This document shows, in pieces, positions 33,812 to 41,813 of a stretch of 45,912 nt of DNA. How positions within the stretch are numbered: position 1 is the stretch's first letter; each line of letters begins with the position of its first letter. Source of the DNA: Clostridiales bacterium (lineage in GTDB: Bacteria; Bacillota; Clostridia; UBA1381); NCBI GenBank assembly GCA_029226065.1, contig JAQXXM010000002.1:1-45912 (forward strand). Direction: 5' to 3'. Position numbers and translations under genes: made by a program. The notes beneath the pieces are model-generated. The model made no database searches. It had not been told where the DNA came from and saw only the letters and a list, made by a program, of their open reading frames with translations.

Positions 33812-35161
33812 TTAACTTCTTTCTTCTATGGGAATGTATTTCTTCTGTTCTACGATAGACTTGTAAGCAGGACGTATAATTCTTGAACATCCTATTGTTT
33901 CCTCAAGTCTGTGTGCACTCCAACCGGCAATTCTTGCAACTGCAAATACAGGTGTATACAGTTCAGGCGGTATGTTCAGCATTTTGTATACAAAGCCCGA
34001 ATACATATCTACGTTTGCACACATAACCTTTTTGTTCTTCTTAACTTTGAAGAAACATTCAGGTGTCAGCCGTTCGACCATTGCATACAAATCAAATTCC
34101 TTTTTCCATTCGGGGTTGTTTGATGCCAAACGCTCCGCACGTTCCTTTAACAGTATACAACGAGGATCGGAGTAAGTGTATACAGCGTGTCCCATACCAT
34201 ATATCAGTCCTGCACCGTCATACGCTTCCTTGCGAAGTATCTTTTCTATATATGCCCCTACCTCTTCTTCATCCGTCCAGTCGGAGACATTTGCCATAAT
34301 ATCATTCATCATACCCATAACCTTGGCATTTGCGCCGCCGTGCTTAGGACCTTTTAATGAGCCTATAGCCGCCGCAATCGCACTGTAAGTATCAGTTCCT
34401 GATGATGATACGACACGAGTTGTAAAGGCACTGTTATTTCCGCCGCCATGCTCTGCCTGAATCATTAAAAGTGCATCAAGCATTTCTGCCTCCTGGCGTG
34501 TATATTTATTATCAGGGCGAAGCATATAGAGTAAATTCTCCGCCGTTGACAGATGTTTCTGAGGTACGTGAAGATACATACTTTCTCCGTCATGGTAATG
34601 GCGTTTTGCCTGGTATCCGACTGCCGCCATAACAGGCAGACGTGCTATAAGCTCAATTGACTGTCTCAGTATATTGTCAACCGTTGTCTCATCGGGATTA
34701 TCGTCATACGAATACATTGCAAGAACACTTCTCGCCATTTTATTCATTATATTTGCAGACGGTGCCTTTAAAATCATATCCTCTGCAAAGCCCTCGGGTA
34801 ATGCTCTTAAATCACCTAATAGCTCTGTGAATTTTTGCAAAGTCTCCCTGTTTGGAAGCTCGCCGAAAAGAAGGAGAAATGCTACCTCCTCATAGCCGAA
34901 ACGCCCCTCTCTTTCGCAGTTTTCAACTATATCGTATATATCATAACCACGATATTTTAAGTGTCCCTCCATAGGCATTTTCTCGCCGTCTTCTATATAG
35001 TAACCCTTAACCTGACCTACTGCTGTAAGCCCTGCCATAACGCCTGTCTCATCCTCGTTTCTTAAACCGCGTTTTACTCCGTAGGCTTTAAACAACTCCT
35101 TCGGGAACGGCTGATACTGCTTTTCTGCGGCAGCATAAAAGCTGCGTTGTTTCTCTTTCAT
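33812..35161 (-). CDS. gltA: Citrate synthase
   Basis: 449 residues from ATG (MKEKQRSFYAAAEKQYQP), 7 nt after GGAGG; seven upstream residues are unlikely. Catalytic residues are in place: His in AEHGGGNNSAFTTRVV, His in YGMGHAVYTYSDPRC and Asp in CANVDMYSGFVYKML; GPKHGGANAKVMGMM is also typical. It joins oxaloacetate and acetyl-CoA. The N-terminal extension of ~40 residues before KGYYIEDGEKMPMEGHLKYR is longer than in E. coli GltA, as in other clostridial enzymes. No aconitase or isocitrate dehydrogenase adjoins. Confidence 0.95.
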   Translation of the reverse strand: MKEKQRSFYAAAEKQYQPFPKELFKAYGVKRGLRNEDETGVMAGLTAVGQVKGYYIEDGEKMPMEGHLKYRGYDIYDIVENCEREGRFGYEEVAFLLLFGELPNRETLQKFTELLGDLRALPEGFAEDMILKAPSANIMNKMARSVLAMYSYDDNPDETTVDNILRQSIELIARLPVMAAVGYQAKRHYHDGESMYLHVPQKHLSTAENLLYMLRPDNKYTRQEAEMLDALLMIQAEHGGGNNSAFTTRVVSSSGTDTYSAIAAAIGSLKGPKHGGANAKVMGMMNDIMANVSDWTDEEEVGAYIEKILRKEAYDGAGLIYGMGHAVYTYSDPRCILLKERAERLASNNPEWKKEFDLYAMVERLTPECFFKVKKNKKVMCANVDMYSGFVYKMLNIPPELYTPVFAVARIAGWSAHRLEETIGCSRIIRPAYKSIVEQKKYIPIEERS

Positions 35162-35202
35162 ATATGAACCTCCATCCCGCACTGATTGGCGAAAATTAAT
35201 AT

Positions 35203-37413
35203 TTAAAATAAACTAAGCTGTCCGTCCTCATCCTTTAGCGTTTTTGCCGCCGCAGGGATTGAACGTGCAACATACTTTATTGCATTGTCAATCACCGACT
35301 CTGATGCAATCTCCACCTTTGACGGCACAACAGGCGTTTTAGGCTGACGTACAACCTGTACACCCTGTGTACTCTTAGTCGTCTTTAATGGGATTAGTGA
35401 TGTGTTAATTGTGAGTACACGGTTATTTTCTGTTATAATCACTATATCCGTATCTTCTTTTAGCAGTTTTATGTCGACTATAGGCGACTTTGATGAATAT
35501 GCACCAATTAATTTCTTTCGGTTAGTCTTTGTTTCATAGTTTCTAAGCTCCACCTTTGCCATCTTGCCGTTAGCAAATGTAAACAACATATTTCCGCTAA
35601 AATCCTTTGTGACTACTGTATATATTATTTTTTCATCGGGTTCAAGTCCGAGTATACTCGGAAGATACTCACCCATTGACGCAACCTTACTGTCAGGCAT
35701 ATCGTAGGTCTTGCACTTATACACATTCGCTTTATCGGAGAAGAATACAAGCTCTGATACGTTAGTTGTTTCCTCTATGAGAATAATCTCATCATCTTCT
35801 TTGAGCTTATGCTCCGATGTTGTAGAACGGAGCGACGATGCAGGTACTTTTTTAAGATACTGTTCCTTTGTAAAGAATATAGTCAAAGGATAATCATCAA
35901 TATGCTCATCCTCTTTATATACTGTCAGTTCATCACTCATTATAAGCTCTGTACGTCTGTCCTGCCCATATTTCTTGGCAATATCTGTAAGCTGTTTTGC
36001 TATTTTTGACTTAACGGCCCTATCGCTTGACAAAAGCTTATTTAGCTCGGCTATTTCCGCTGTCAATTTATCTATATTGTCAATATTTTTAAGGATATAT
36101 TCCTTATTCAGGTTACGCAAACGAATTTCGGCAATATACTCTGCCTGCGGCTGGTCAATACCAAAGCCTGCCATAAGATTTGGTATAACCTCACTGTCAA
36201 TCTCCGTATGGCGAATTATCGAAATTGCTTTGTCTATATCAAGCAAAATCTTTTTCAAGCCCATAAGCAAATGTAAACGCTTATTCTTCTGCTCAATGTC
36301 AAATCTTGCACCGTTTCTGATACACGTTATTCTGAATTTTATCCATTCGTTTAATATATCCCCTACACCCATTACCTTCGGTACAGAGTCTATCAATATA
36401 TTAAAGTTGCAGGCAAAGCTGTCCTCAAGCGGTGTCATCTTGTACAGCTTAAGCATAAGTGCATCAGGGTCCGTACCACGCTTTAAATCTATCGCTATCT
36501 TAAAGCCGTCCAAATCCGTCTCATCACGTGCATCTGATATTTCACGAAGCTTATTCGCCTTTAACAGCTCCATTATCTTACCGATTATTGCCTCTGACGT
36601 AGTAGAATACGGTATTTGGAGTATCTCTATACAGTTACTGCTCTTATCGTAGCGGTATTTTGCACGCATTTTGAAACTGCCTCTGCCTGTTTCGTATATT
36701 TTACGCATTTCGTCCTTATCGTAAACTATACTTGCACCGAGCGAAAAATCAGGTGCGGGCATAATGCTCAATATGTCTGCATTGCTGTCTTTCATATATG
36801 CTATTGTAGCTTCGCAAACCTCACGAAGATTAAATGAGCATATATTTGATGCCATACCTACCGCAATACCCTGATTTGGATTTACGAGAATTGACGGGAA
36901 TGCCGCCGGCAGTAGTGTCGGTTCTTTTTGTTCGCCGTCATAGTTGTCCACAAACTTGACAGTGTTTTTATTTACATCTGTAAAAAGCTCCGCACATATC
37001 GGCTCAAGACGTACTTCAGTATATCTCGATGCGGCATAAGCCATATCACGTGAGTAGGCTTTACCAAAGTTACCCTGTGACTCAATAAGCGGATGCAAAA
37101 GAGCCTCGTTACCACGTGTCAAACGTACCATTGTCTCATAAATTGCACTGTCGCCATGAGGATTAAGCTTCATTGTAGCACCGACAACGTTTGCAGACTT
37201 TGTAAACTTACCACCCAAAAGTCCCATTTTATACATAGTGTAAAGGAGCTTTCTGTGTGCAGGTTTCAAGCCGTCAATTTCAGGGATTGCACGTGAGATT
37301 ATAACACTCATAGCATAAGGCATATAATTTGTTTCAAGTGTCTCTGTAATCGCCTGTTCAGCAATGGGTGCATAGACTATTTCAGTCTCAGGCACATTCT
37401 TTTTTCTTGCCAT
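35203..37413 (-). CDS. parC: Topoisomerase IV subunit A-like (type IIA, ParC/GyrA family)
   Basis: 736 residues. Breakage-reunion domain with SRAIPEIDGLKPAHRKLLYT, GATMKLNPHGDSAIYETMVR and the catalytic Tyr131 in AYAASRYTEVRLEP. The coiled-coil region is around 380-500, followed by ~230 residues of beta-pinwheel blades. The C-terminus ends GQLSLF. No GyrA box (QRRGGKG-like) is visible, which favours a decatenating topo IV type over gyrase. AAAGGAG lies 8 nt before ATG. Paired with the ParE-like gene upstream, 17 bp away. Confidence 0.92.
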   Translation of the reverse strand: MARKKNVPETEIVYAPIAEQAITETLETNYMPYAMSVIISRAIPEIDGLKPAHRKLLYTMYKMGLLGGKFTKSANVVGATMKLNPHGDSAIYETMVRLTRGNEALLHPLIESQGNFGKAYSRDMAYAASRYTEVRLEPICAELFTDVNKNTVKFVDNYDGEQKEPTLLPAAFPSILVNPNQGIAVGMASNICSFNLREVCEATIAYMKDSNADILSIMPAPDFSLGASIVYDKDEMRKIYETGRGSFKMRAKYRYDKSSNCIEILQIPYSTTSEAIIGKIMELLKANKLREISDARDETDLDGFKIAIDLKRGTDPDALMLKLYKMTPLEDSFACNFNILIDSVPKVMGVGDILNEWIKFRITCIRNGARFDIEQKNKRLHLLMGLKKILLDIDKAISIIRHTEIDSEVIPNLMAGFGIDQPQAEYIAEIRLRNLNKEYILKNIDNIDKLTAEIAELNKLLSSDRAVKSKIAKQLTDIAKKYGQDRRTELIMSDELTVYKEDEHIDDYPLTIFFTKEQYLKKVPASSLRSTTSEHKLKEDDEIILIEETTNVSELVFFSDKANVYKCKTYDMPDSKVASMGEYLPSILGLEPDEKIIYTVVTKDFSGNMLFTFANGKMAKVELRNYETKTNRKKLIGAYSSKSPIVDIKLLKEDTDIVIITENNRVLTINTSLIPLKTTKSTQGVQVVRQPKTPVVPSKVEIASESVIDNAIKYVARSIPAAAKTLKDEDGQLSLF

Positions 37414-37430
37414 CTGTGTAGCTCCTTTCG

Positions 37431-39446
37431 TTATGATAAATCAAGCATTTCCATATACTGTGAGCCGTTATCGGAAATGTACTGTTTACGGCTTGTAAGA
37501 TTATCTCCCAATAAAACATCAAACATCATAGCCGTACGCTCTGCACTCTCTGGTGTAACACGTATAAGTCTGCGTGTTGCAGGGTGCATTGTTGTCAGGC
37601 TCATCATATCGGGCTGGTTTTCACCAAGTCCCTTTGAGCGTTTTATATCGTAATCGTCCTTGTCCTTTGACAGTCCTTCAGCGCTAAGCTTTTCTAATAT
37701 TTCCTCTTTCTCACTGTCTGTGTATGCAAAGTGTTTTTCACCCTTGCGTTTGCCTTTTGTAATGACGATTTCGTATAGTGGTGATTCTGCAATATATACT
37801 TTGCCCACCTCAATAAGCGTTGGCATCAGTCTGTAAATCATTGTAAGAAGCAATGTACGTATCTGATATCCGTCAACATCGGCATCTGTGCAAATGATTA
37901 CTTTATCCCATCTCAGGTTATCAAGCGAGAAGCTGTCAAGATTTTTGTTGTGTGATGATTTTATCTCAACACCACAGCCTAATACCTTTATAAGGTCTAT
38001 TATGACATCGCTTTTAAATATTTTCGGATAGTCTGCCTTAAGGCAATTTAATATTTTACCTCGTATGGGCATAATTGCCTGAAAAGACGCATCTCGTGCC
38101 AGTTTACATGAGCCTAATGCTGAGTCACCCTCAACTATATACACTTCACGCTTTGTAACATCTTTACTGCGGCAGTCAACAAACTTTTCCACTCTGTTTG
38201 TTACGTCCATTGAGCCTGTGAGTTTTTTCTTTATATCTATCCTTGCCTTCTCGGCATTTTCACGGCTCCTTTTATTTACTAATACCTGATTTGAAATTTT
38301 CTCGGCATCCGCCTTATTTTCAATAAAATATATTTCAAGCTGATGGCGCAGAAATTCCGTCATAGCATCCTGAATAAATTTGTTATTTATCGCCTTTTTT
38401 GTCTGGTTTTCGTAGCTTGTCTGTGTTGAGAATGAGTTAATAACGAGTGCAAGACAGTCCGCAACATCGTTAAAAGTTATCTTTGACTCGTTTTTATTAT
38501 ACTTACCCGCCTGCTTTAAATACTGGTCAACAGCATAAACGAATGCGTTTCTTACCGCCTTATCGGGTGAACCGCCATGTTCAAGATAGCTTGAGTTATG
38601 GTAGTATTCCAGGAAATTAACACGGTTTGAGAAACAAAATGCTACCTGCATTTTCATCTTGTAGTCATCTTTATCCTCACGGTCACGGCCTGTTCTTTCA
38701 CATTCCCAAGTCTCGACAGTTGTCATTGCCTCCTCGCCTACGGCATCCTTTAGATAATCCACAATACCATTTTCGTAATAGTATTCAAACATCTCCATAC
38801 CGTCTGCTGTTTCGTTATATAACACAAACTTCAGACCTGCATTTACCATAGCCTGTTTATTCAGTACATCTTTATAAAATTCTATAGGAATATTAATATC
38901 GGTAAAAACCTCTTTATCGGGACGCCATTTCTGCGTAGTACCTGTCTGGATACTGCGTACAGGCTCCTTTGTTAAACCGCCGATATTTTTTCCTTTTTCA
39001 AAATGTAATGTATATTTTGTCTTATCACGTATAACCTCAACATCCATATATTCAGAAGAATACTGTGTCGCACACGCACCAAGTCCGTTCAAGCCCAGAC
39101 TGTACTCATACTGTCCGCCCTTGTTGTTTTCGTACTTGCCGCCTGCATACAGCTCGCAGTATACAAGCTCCCAGTTAAAGCATTTTTCTGATTCGTTATA
39201 GTCAAGAGGCACACCTCTGCCGTGGTCACGCACTTCAATTGAATTATCCATAAAGCGTGTTATCTCAATAAGGTTTCCGTAACCCTCTCTTGCCTCATCT
39301 ATGGAGTTTGACAATATTTCAAAAAATGAATGTTCACAGCCCTCAAGACCGTCCGAGCCAAATATGACAGCCGGACGCAAACGTACACGTTCCTCGTCTT
39401 TTAATTTAACTATCGATTCATTGCTGTATTCGTTCTTCTTTGGCAT
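37431..39446 (-). CDS. parE: Topoisomerase IV subunit B-like (ParE/GyrB family ATPase)
   Basis: 671 residues from ATG (MPKKNEYSNESIVKLKDEER). GHKL ATPase: EILSNSIDEAREG, VRDHGRGVPLDYN and GLNGLGACATQYSSEY. TOPRIM: YIVEGDSALGSCKLARD and the DxD in CTDADVDGYQIRTLLL; C-terminal RSKGLGENQPDMMSLTTM. Known partner of the A subunit for chromosome decatenation. AAAGGAG lies 14 nt before this ATG; an overlapping out-of-frame ATG sits closer. The longer frame to 39545 would start upstream of the promoter at 39505-39533. Confidence 0.92.
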   Translation of the reverse strand: MPKKNEYSNESIVKLKDEERVRLRPAVIFGSDGLEGCEHSFFEILSNSIDEAREGYGNLIEITRFMDNSIEVRDHGRGVPLDYNESEKCFNWELVYCELYAGGKYENNKGGQYEYSLGLNGLGACATQYSSEYMDVEVIRDKTKYTLHFEKGKNIGGLTKEPVRSIQTGTTQKWRPDKEVFTDINIPIEFYKDVLNKQAMVNAGLKFVLYNETADGMEMFEYYYENGIVDYLKDAVGEEAMTTVETWECERTGRDREDKDDYKMKMQVAFCFSNRVNFLEYYHNSSYLEHGGSPDKAVRNAFVYAVDQYLKQAGKYNKNESKITFNDVADCLALVINSFSTQTSYENQTKKAINNKFIQDAMTEFLRHQLEIYFIENKADAEKISNQVLVNKRSRENAEKARIDIKKKLTGSMDVTNRVEKFVDCRSKDVTKREVYIVEGDSALGSCKLARDASFQAIMPIRGKILNCLKADYPKIFKSDVIIDLIKVLGCGVEIKSSHNKNLDSFSLDNLRWDKVIICTDADVDGYQIRTLLLTMIYRLMPTLIEVGKVYIAESPLYEIVITKGKRKGEKHFAYTDSEKEEILEKLSAEGLSKDKDDYDIKRSKGLGENQPDMMSLTTMHPATRRLIRVTPESAERTAMMFDVLLGDNLTSRKQYISDNGSQYMEMLDLS

Positions 39447-39504
39447 ATCCTGCTCATTTACTCCTTTCAAATTACACTTCCGATAATTAGTAATATACCA
39501 TCTT

Positions 39505-39533
39505 ATTTTATACCATTTATTGCGTTTTGTCAA
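39505..39533 (-). promoter_or_regulatory. Promoter of the topoisomerase IV operon
   Basis: TTGACA, 17 nt, TAAAAT on the minus strand; the run of minus-strand genes to tmk could be read from here. Confidence 0.8.
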
Positions 39534-39682
39534 GTGAAATGGCACAATTTATTGTGGTTCACCCATTTTATAACGGCTTTTTAACAAGGCAAGGACTGTC
39601 TATGCAATCTCGTAAATACAGGGTTTTATCAGAAAGATGAAAAATTTTTCAAAAAAGACTTTATTTTTCGGGAATTATATGG

Positions 39683-39688
39683 TATAAT
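39683..39688 (+). promoter_or_regulatory. -10 element of the SCIFF precursor
   Basis: TATAAT, about 40 bp before the ATG, with only a weak -35 (TTTATT) at 17 nt. AAGGAGG follows at 39709-39715. Confidence 0.55.
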
Positions 39689-39722
39689 GACTTAGTAAAC
39701 AATTTTTAAGGAGGTAAATACC

Positions 39723-39866
39723 ATGAAACATGTTAAGACTTTAAACAAGGCTAATCTTAAGGAATCAGCTGTTAAGGGTGGCTGCGGCGAGTGCCAGACT
39801 TCATGTCAGTCAGCATGCAAAACATCATGTACGGTTGCTAACCAGAAGTGTGAGCACGCTGAATAA
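39723..39866 (+). CDS. scfA: SCIFF ranthipeptide precursor (six Cys in forty-five residues)
   Basis: 47 residues. A leader MKHVKTLNKANLKESAVKGG is followed by a core with six Cys at 21, 24, 28, 32, 36 and 43 (CGECQTSCQSACKTSCTVAN). This is the near-universal clostridial SCIFF peptide, in which a radical SAM enzyme links Cys sulfur to acceptor residues (often Thr) away from the alpha carbon. Thr residues at 26, 34 and 37 are candidates. Strong ribosome site (AAGGAGG). The maturase follows after an inserted MITE-like element. Biological role is not established; a cell-signalling role has been proposed for the family. Confidence 0.96.
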   Translation: MKHVKTLNKANLKESAVKGGCGECQTSCQSACKTSCTVANQKCEHAE

Positions 39867-39878
39867 CTAAGAAGCCAA

Positions 39879-40159
39879 GGGGGTGTTGCGTTAGCAGCAC
39901 CCCCTTGTGGGGCTGAATGGATTTAGATGCAGAATTTGCGAAACGAAGTAAAATGCGGATTTATACGCATTTTACCTTGCCCGACGGCGTACGCGGGTAC
40001 TCCGAGGGTGAGTTTCGTGAATAGTTCAAAGGCTTTAAACACAGGAAATCCGCAAATAATGCGGATTTCAACATCAAATCCATTCAATAAGTCTTTACCA
40101 GACATTGATTTTATAGTATTTTAAGCCTTTGAACGATCTGCGCTAAATACAACAGCCCC
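39879..40159 (-). mobile_element. MITE-like inverted-repeat element, copy B
   Basis: 281 bp, reverse-oriented homologue of copy A (29734-30020), with the same ends (GGGGTGTTGCGTTAGCAGC and, reversed, GGGGCTGTTGTATTTAGC), the same internal hairpins and the same stop-free frame (KLTLGVPAYAVGQGKMRINP). It fills nearly the whole gap between the SCIFF precursor and its maturase. Its left end forms a hairpin (GGGGGTG...CACCCCC) that could reduce read-through from the abundant precursor transcript. Confidence 0.88.
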
Positions 40160-40196
40160 ATTGTTTTGTTATCTAATACGAAAGGAAATATTTACA

Positions 40197-41567
40197 TTGA
40201 TACATAAATATAAAATGTTCGATATGAACATAGTTCTTGATATATATTCGGGTGCCGTTCACGTGGTGGACGAATGTCTCTACGATATGCTTGACTATCT
40301 TTTAGAGCCGTTTACGCCTGAGAACGAGTGTCCGCAGTTCATACATGATGAGCTGATAAAAAAATACCAATCAGACGAAATCAAAGACAGCTATCTTGAT
40401 ATTTGCGAGCTGTACAGAAAAGGTCAGCTTTTCACAGACGATTGCTATGAGGAATTTGCGAAAAACTGGAACAAAAAGAGCGTTGTAAAGGCATTATGCT
40501 TACATATTGCACATGACTGTAACCTGCGCTGTAAATACTGCTTTGCAGGTACGGGCGAATATAACGGCGAGCGTGGCATAATGAGTGCCGAGACAGGAAA
40601 AAAGGCGATTGATTTCGTTATTGCAAACAGCGGAAACAGAAAAAATATTGAGCTTGACTATTTTGGCGGCGAACCGCTTATGAATTTTGAGGTGGTAAAG
40701 ACTATCACAGAATACGCCAAAGAACAAGGCAAAAAGCATGGCAAGAACTTCCGTTTCACCATTACAACAAACGGAATTCTTCTCGATGAGGAGAAAAAAG
40801 CATACATAAACGAAAATATGTCTAACGTTGTTCTTAGCATTGACGGACGTAAAGAGGTCAACGACCGTATGCGTCCCCGCATTGACGGATCAGGCACTTA
40901 TGACAATATTATTCCTAAGTTTATTGATATGGCAAACAGCCGTAATCAGGACAATTATTATGTAAGAGGTACTTTTACGGCATTTAACAAGGATTTCGCC
41001 GAGGATGTAATACATCTTGCAGATTTAGGATTTAAGCAAACAAGCGTTGAGCCTGTCGTTGCCCCATATTATGAGGAGTATGCTTTGCAGGAAACAGATA
41101 TACCTGAAATTTTCGCTGAATATGACAAGCTTGCGACTGAATATTTAAAGCGTTGGAAAGAGGGTAATTGGTTTAACTTCTTCCATTTTATGGTTGATCT
41201 CGATCAGGGGCCATGTGCAATAAAACGTCTTTCGGGATGTGGTGCAGGTCACGAATACCTTGCGGTTGCCGCAAACGGCGATTTGTACCCATGCCATCAA
41301 TTTGTTGGTAATCACGATTTTCTTATGGGTAGCGTGTATGACGGTGAAATTGACACTAAGATACGTGACTATTTTGAAAAATCAAATATTTACACAAAAG
41401 AAAAATGCAAAAACTGTTTTGCTAAATTTTATTGCAGTGGCGGTTGCAGTGCCAACGCACAAAACTTCAATGGTGATATTAATAAGCCTTATGAGCTTGC
41501 ATGCGAGTTAGAGAAAAAGAGAGTTGAGTGTGCTATCGCCATTGAGGCGGCAAAGAAATTAAGCTGA
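40197..41567 (+). CDS. scfB: SCIFF radical SAM maturase
   Basis: 456 residues from TTG (LIHKYKMFDMNIVLDIYSGA, as in known maturases), 10 nt after AAAGGA; the frame to 40161 begins at the MITE edge. An N-terminal RiPP-recognition region (about 1-100) precedes the radical SAM cluster CNLRCKYC. The SPASM region has CGAGHEYLAVAANGDLYPCH and CKNCFAKFYCSGGC, ligands for two auxiliary 4Fe-4S clusters. It uses S-adenosylmethionine to form thioether links in the SCIFF peptide. It reads in the same direction as the precursor, but 330 bp from it. Confidence 0.95.
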   Translation: MIHKYKMFDMNIVLDIYSGAVHVVDECLYDMLDYLLEPFTPENECPQFIHDELIKKYQSDEIKDSYLDICELYRKGQLFTDDCYEEFAKNWNKKSVVKALCLHIAHDCNLRCKYCFAGTGEYNGERGIMSAETGKKAIDFVIANSGNRKNIELDYFGGEPLMNFEVVKTITEYAKEQGKKHGKNFRFTITTNGILLDEEKKAYINENMSNVVLSIDGRKEVNDRMRPRIDGSGTYDNIIPKFIDMANSRNQDNYYVRGTFTAFNKDFAEDVIHLADLGFKQTSVEPVVAPYYEEYALQETDIPEIFAEYDKLATEYLKRWKEGNWFNFFHFMVDLDQGPCAIKRLSGCGAGHEYLAVAANGDLYPCHQFVGNHDFLMGSVYDGEIDTKIRDYFEKSNIYTKEKCKNCFAKFYCSGGCSANAQNFNGDINKPYELACELEKKRVECAIAIEAAKKLS

Positions 41568-41578
41568 ATATGGAAAAT

Positions 41579-41614
41579 GAGGACGATTGCATCTGCAAAG
41601 GTCCTCACTTTTTT
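41579..41614 (+). terminator. Terminator after the SCIFF maturase
   Basis: GAGGAC GA TTGCA TC TGCAA AG GTCCTC, then ACTTTTTT on the plus strand. Confidence 0.85.
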
Positions 41615-41621
41615 GTATGAT

Positions 41622-41783
41622 TCAATGACAGGAGTCTCTCATTGCACAGTTTTCACATCCGCATCCACAGGATGTTTTGCCCTGTCTTTTGTTCCTTACG
41701 ATATAAGCTATAACTGCCGCAACAACGGCAATCAGAACAAAACATATAATAATTGTAGAAATATTATTAAGTATCCACGTCAT
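41622..41783 (-). CDS. FeoB-associated Cys-rich membrane protein
   Basis: 53 residues: MTWILNNISTIIICF, one membrane helix (about 8-28), then KRQGKTSCGCGCENCAMRDS and CH, with six Cys in the tail counting Cys52. AAGGAGG lies 6 nt before the ATG. This is the small protein commonly found after feoB in Firmicutes; it may bind iron or a cluster. It starts 30 bp after feoB ends and is probably the last gene of the feo transcript. Confidence 0.93.
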   Translation of the reverse strand: MTWILNNISTIIICFVLIAVVAAVIAYIVRNKRQGKTSCGCGCENCAMRDSCH

Positions 41784-41813
41784 AATAACCCTCCTTTTTG
41801 CACAATGTTGTAT

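Noticed and set aside
38627-38851. Plus-strand frame opposite the ParE-like gene
   Set aside because: Antisense to a conserved ATPase with complete motifs; shadow frame.
39923-40105. 60-residue frame inside MITE copy B
   Set aside because: The matching frame in copy A has no start codon and the differences are mostly non-synonymous; treated as part of the element.
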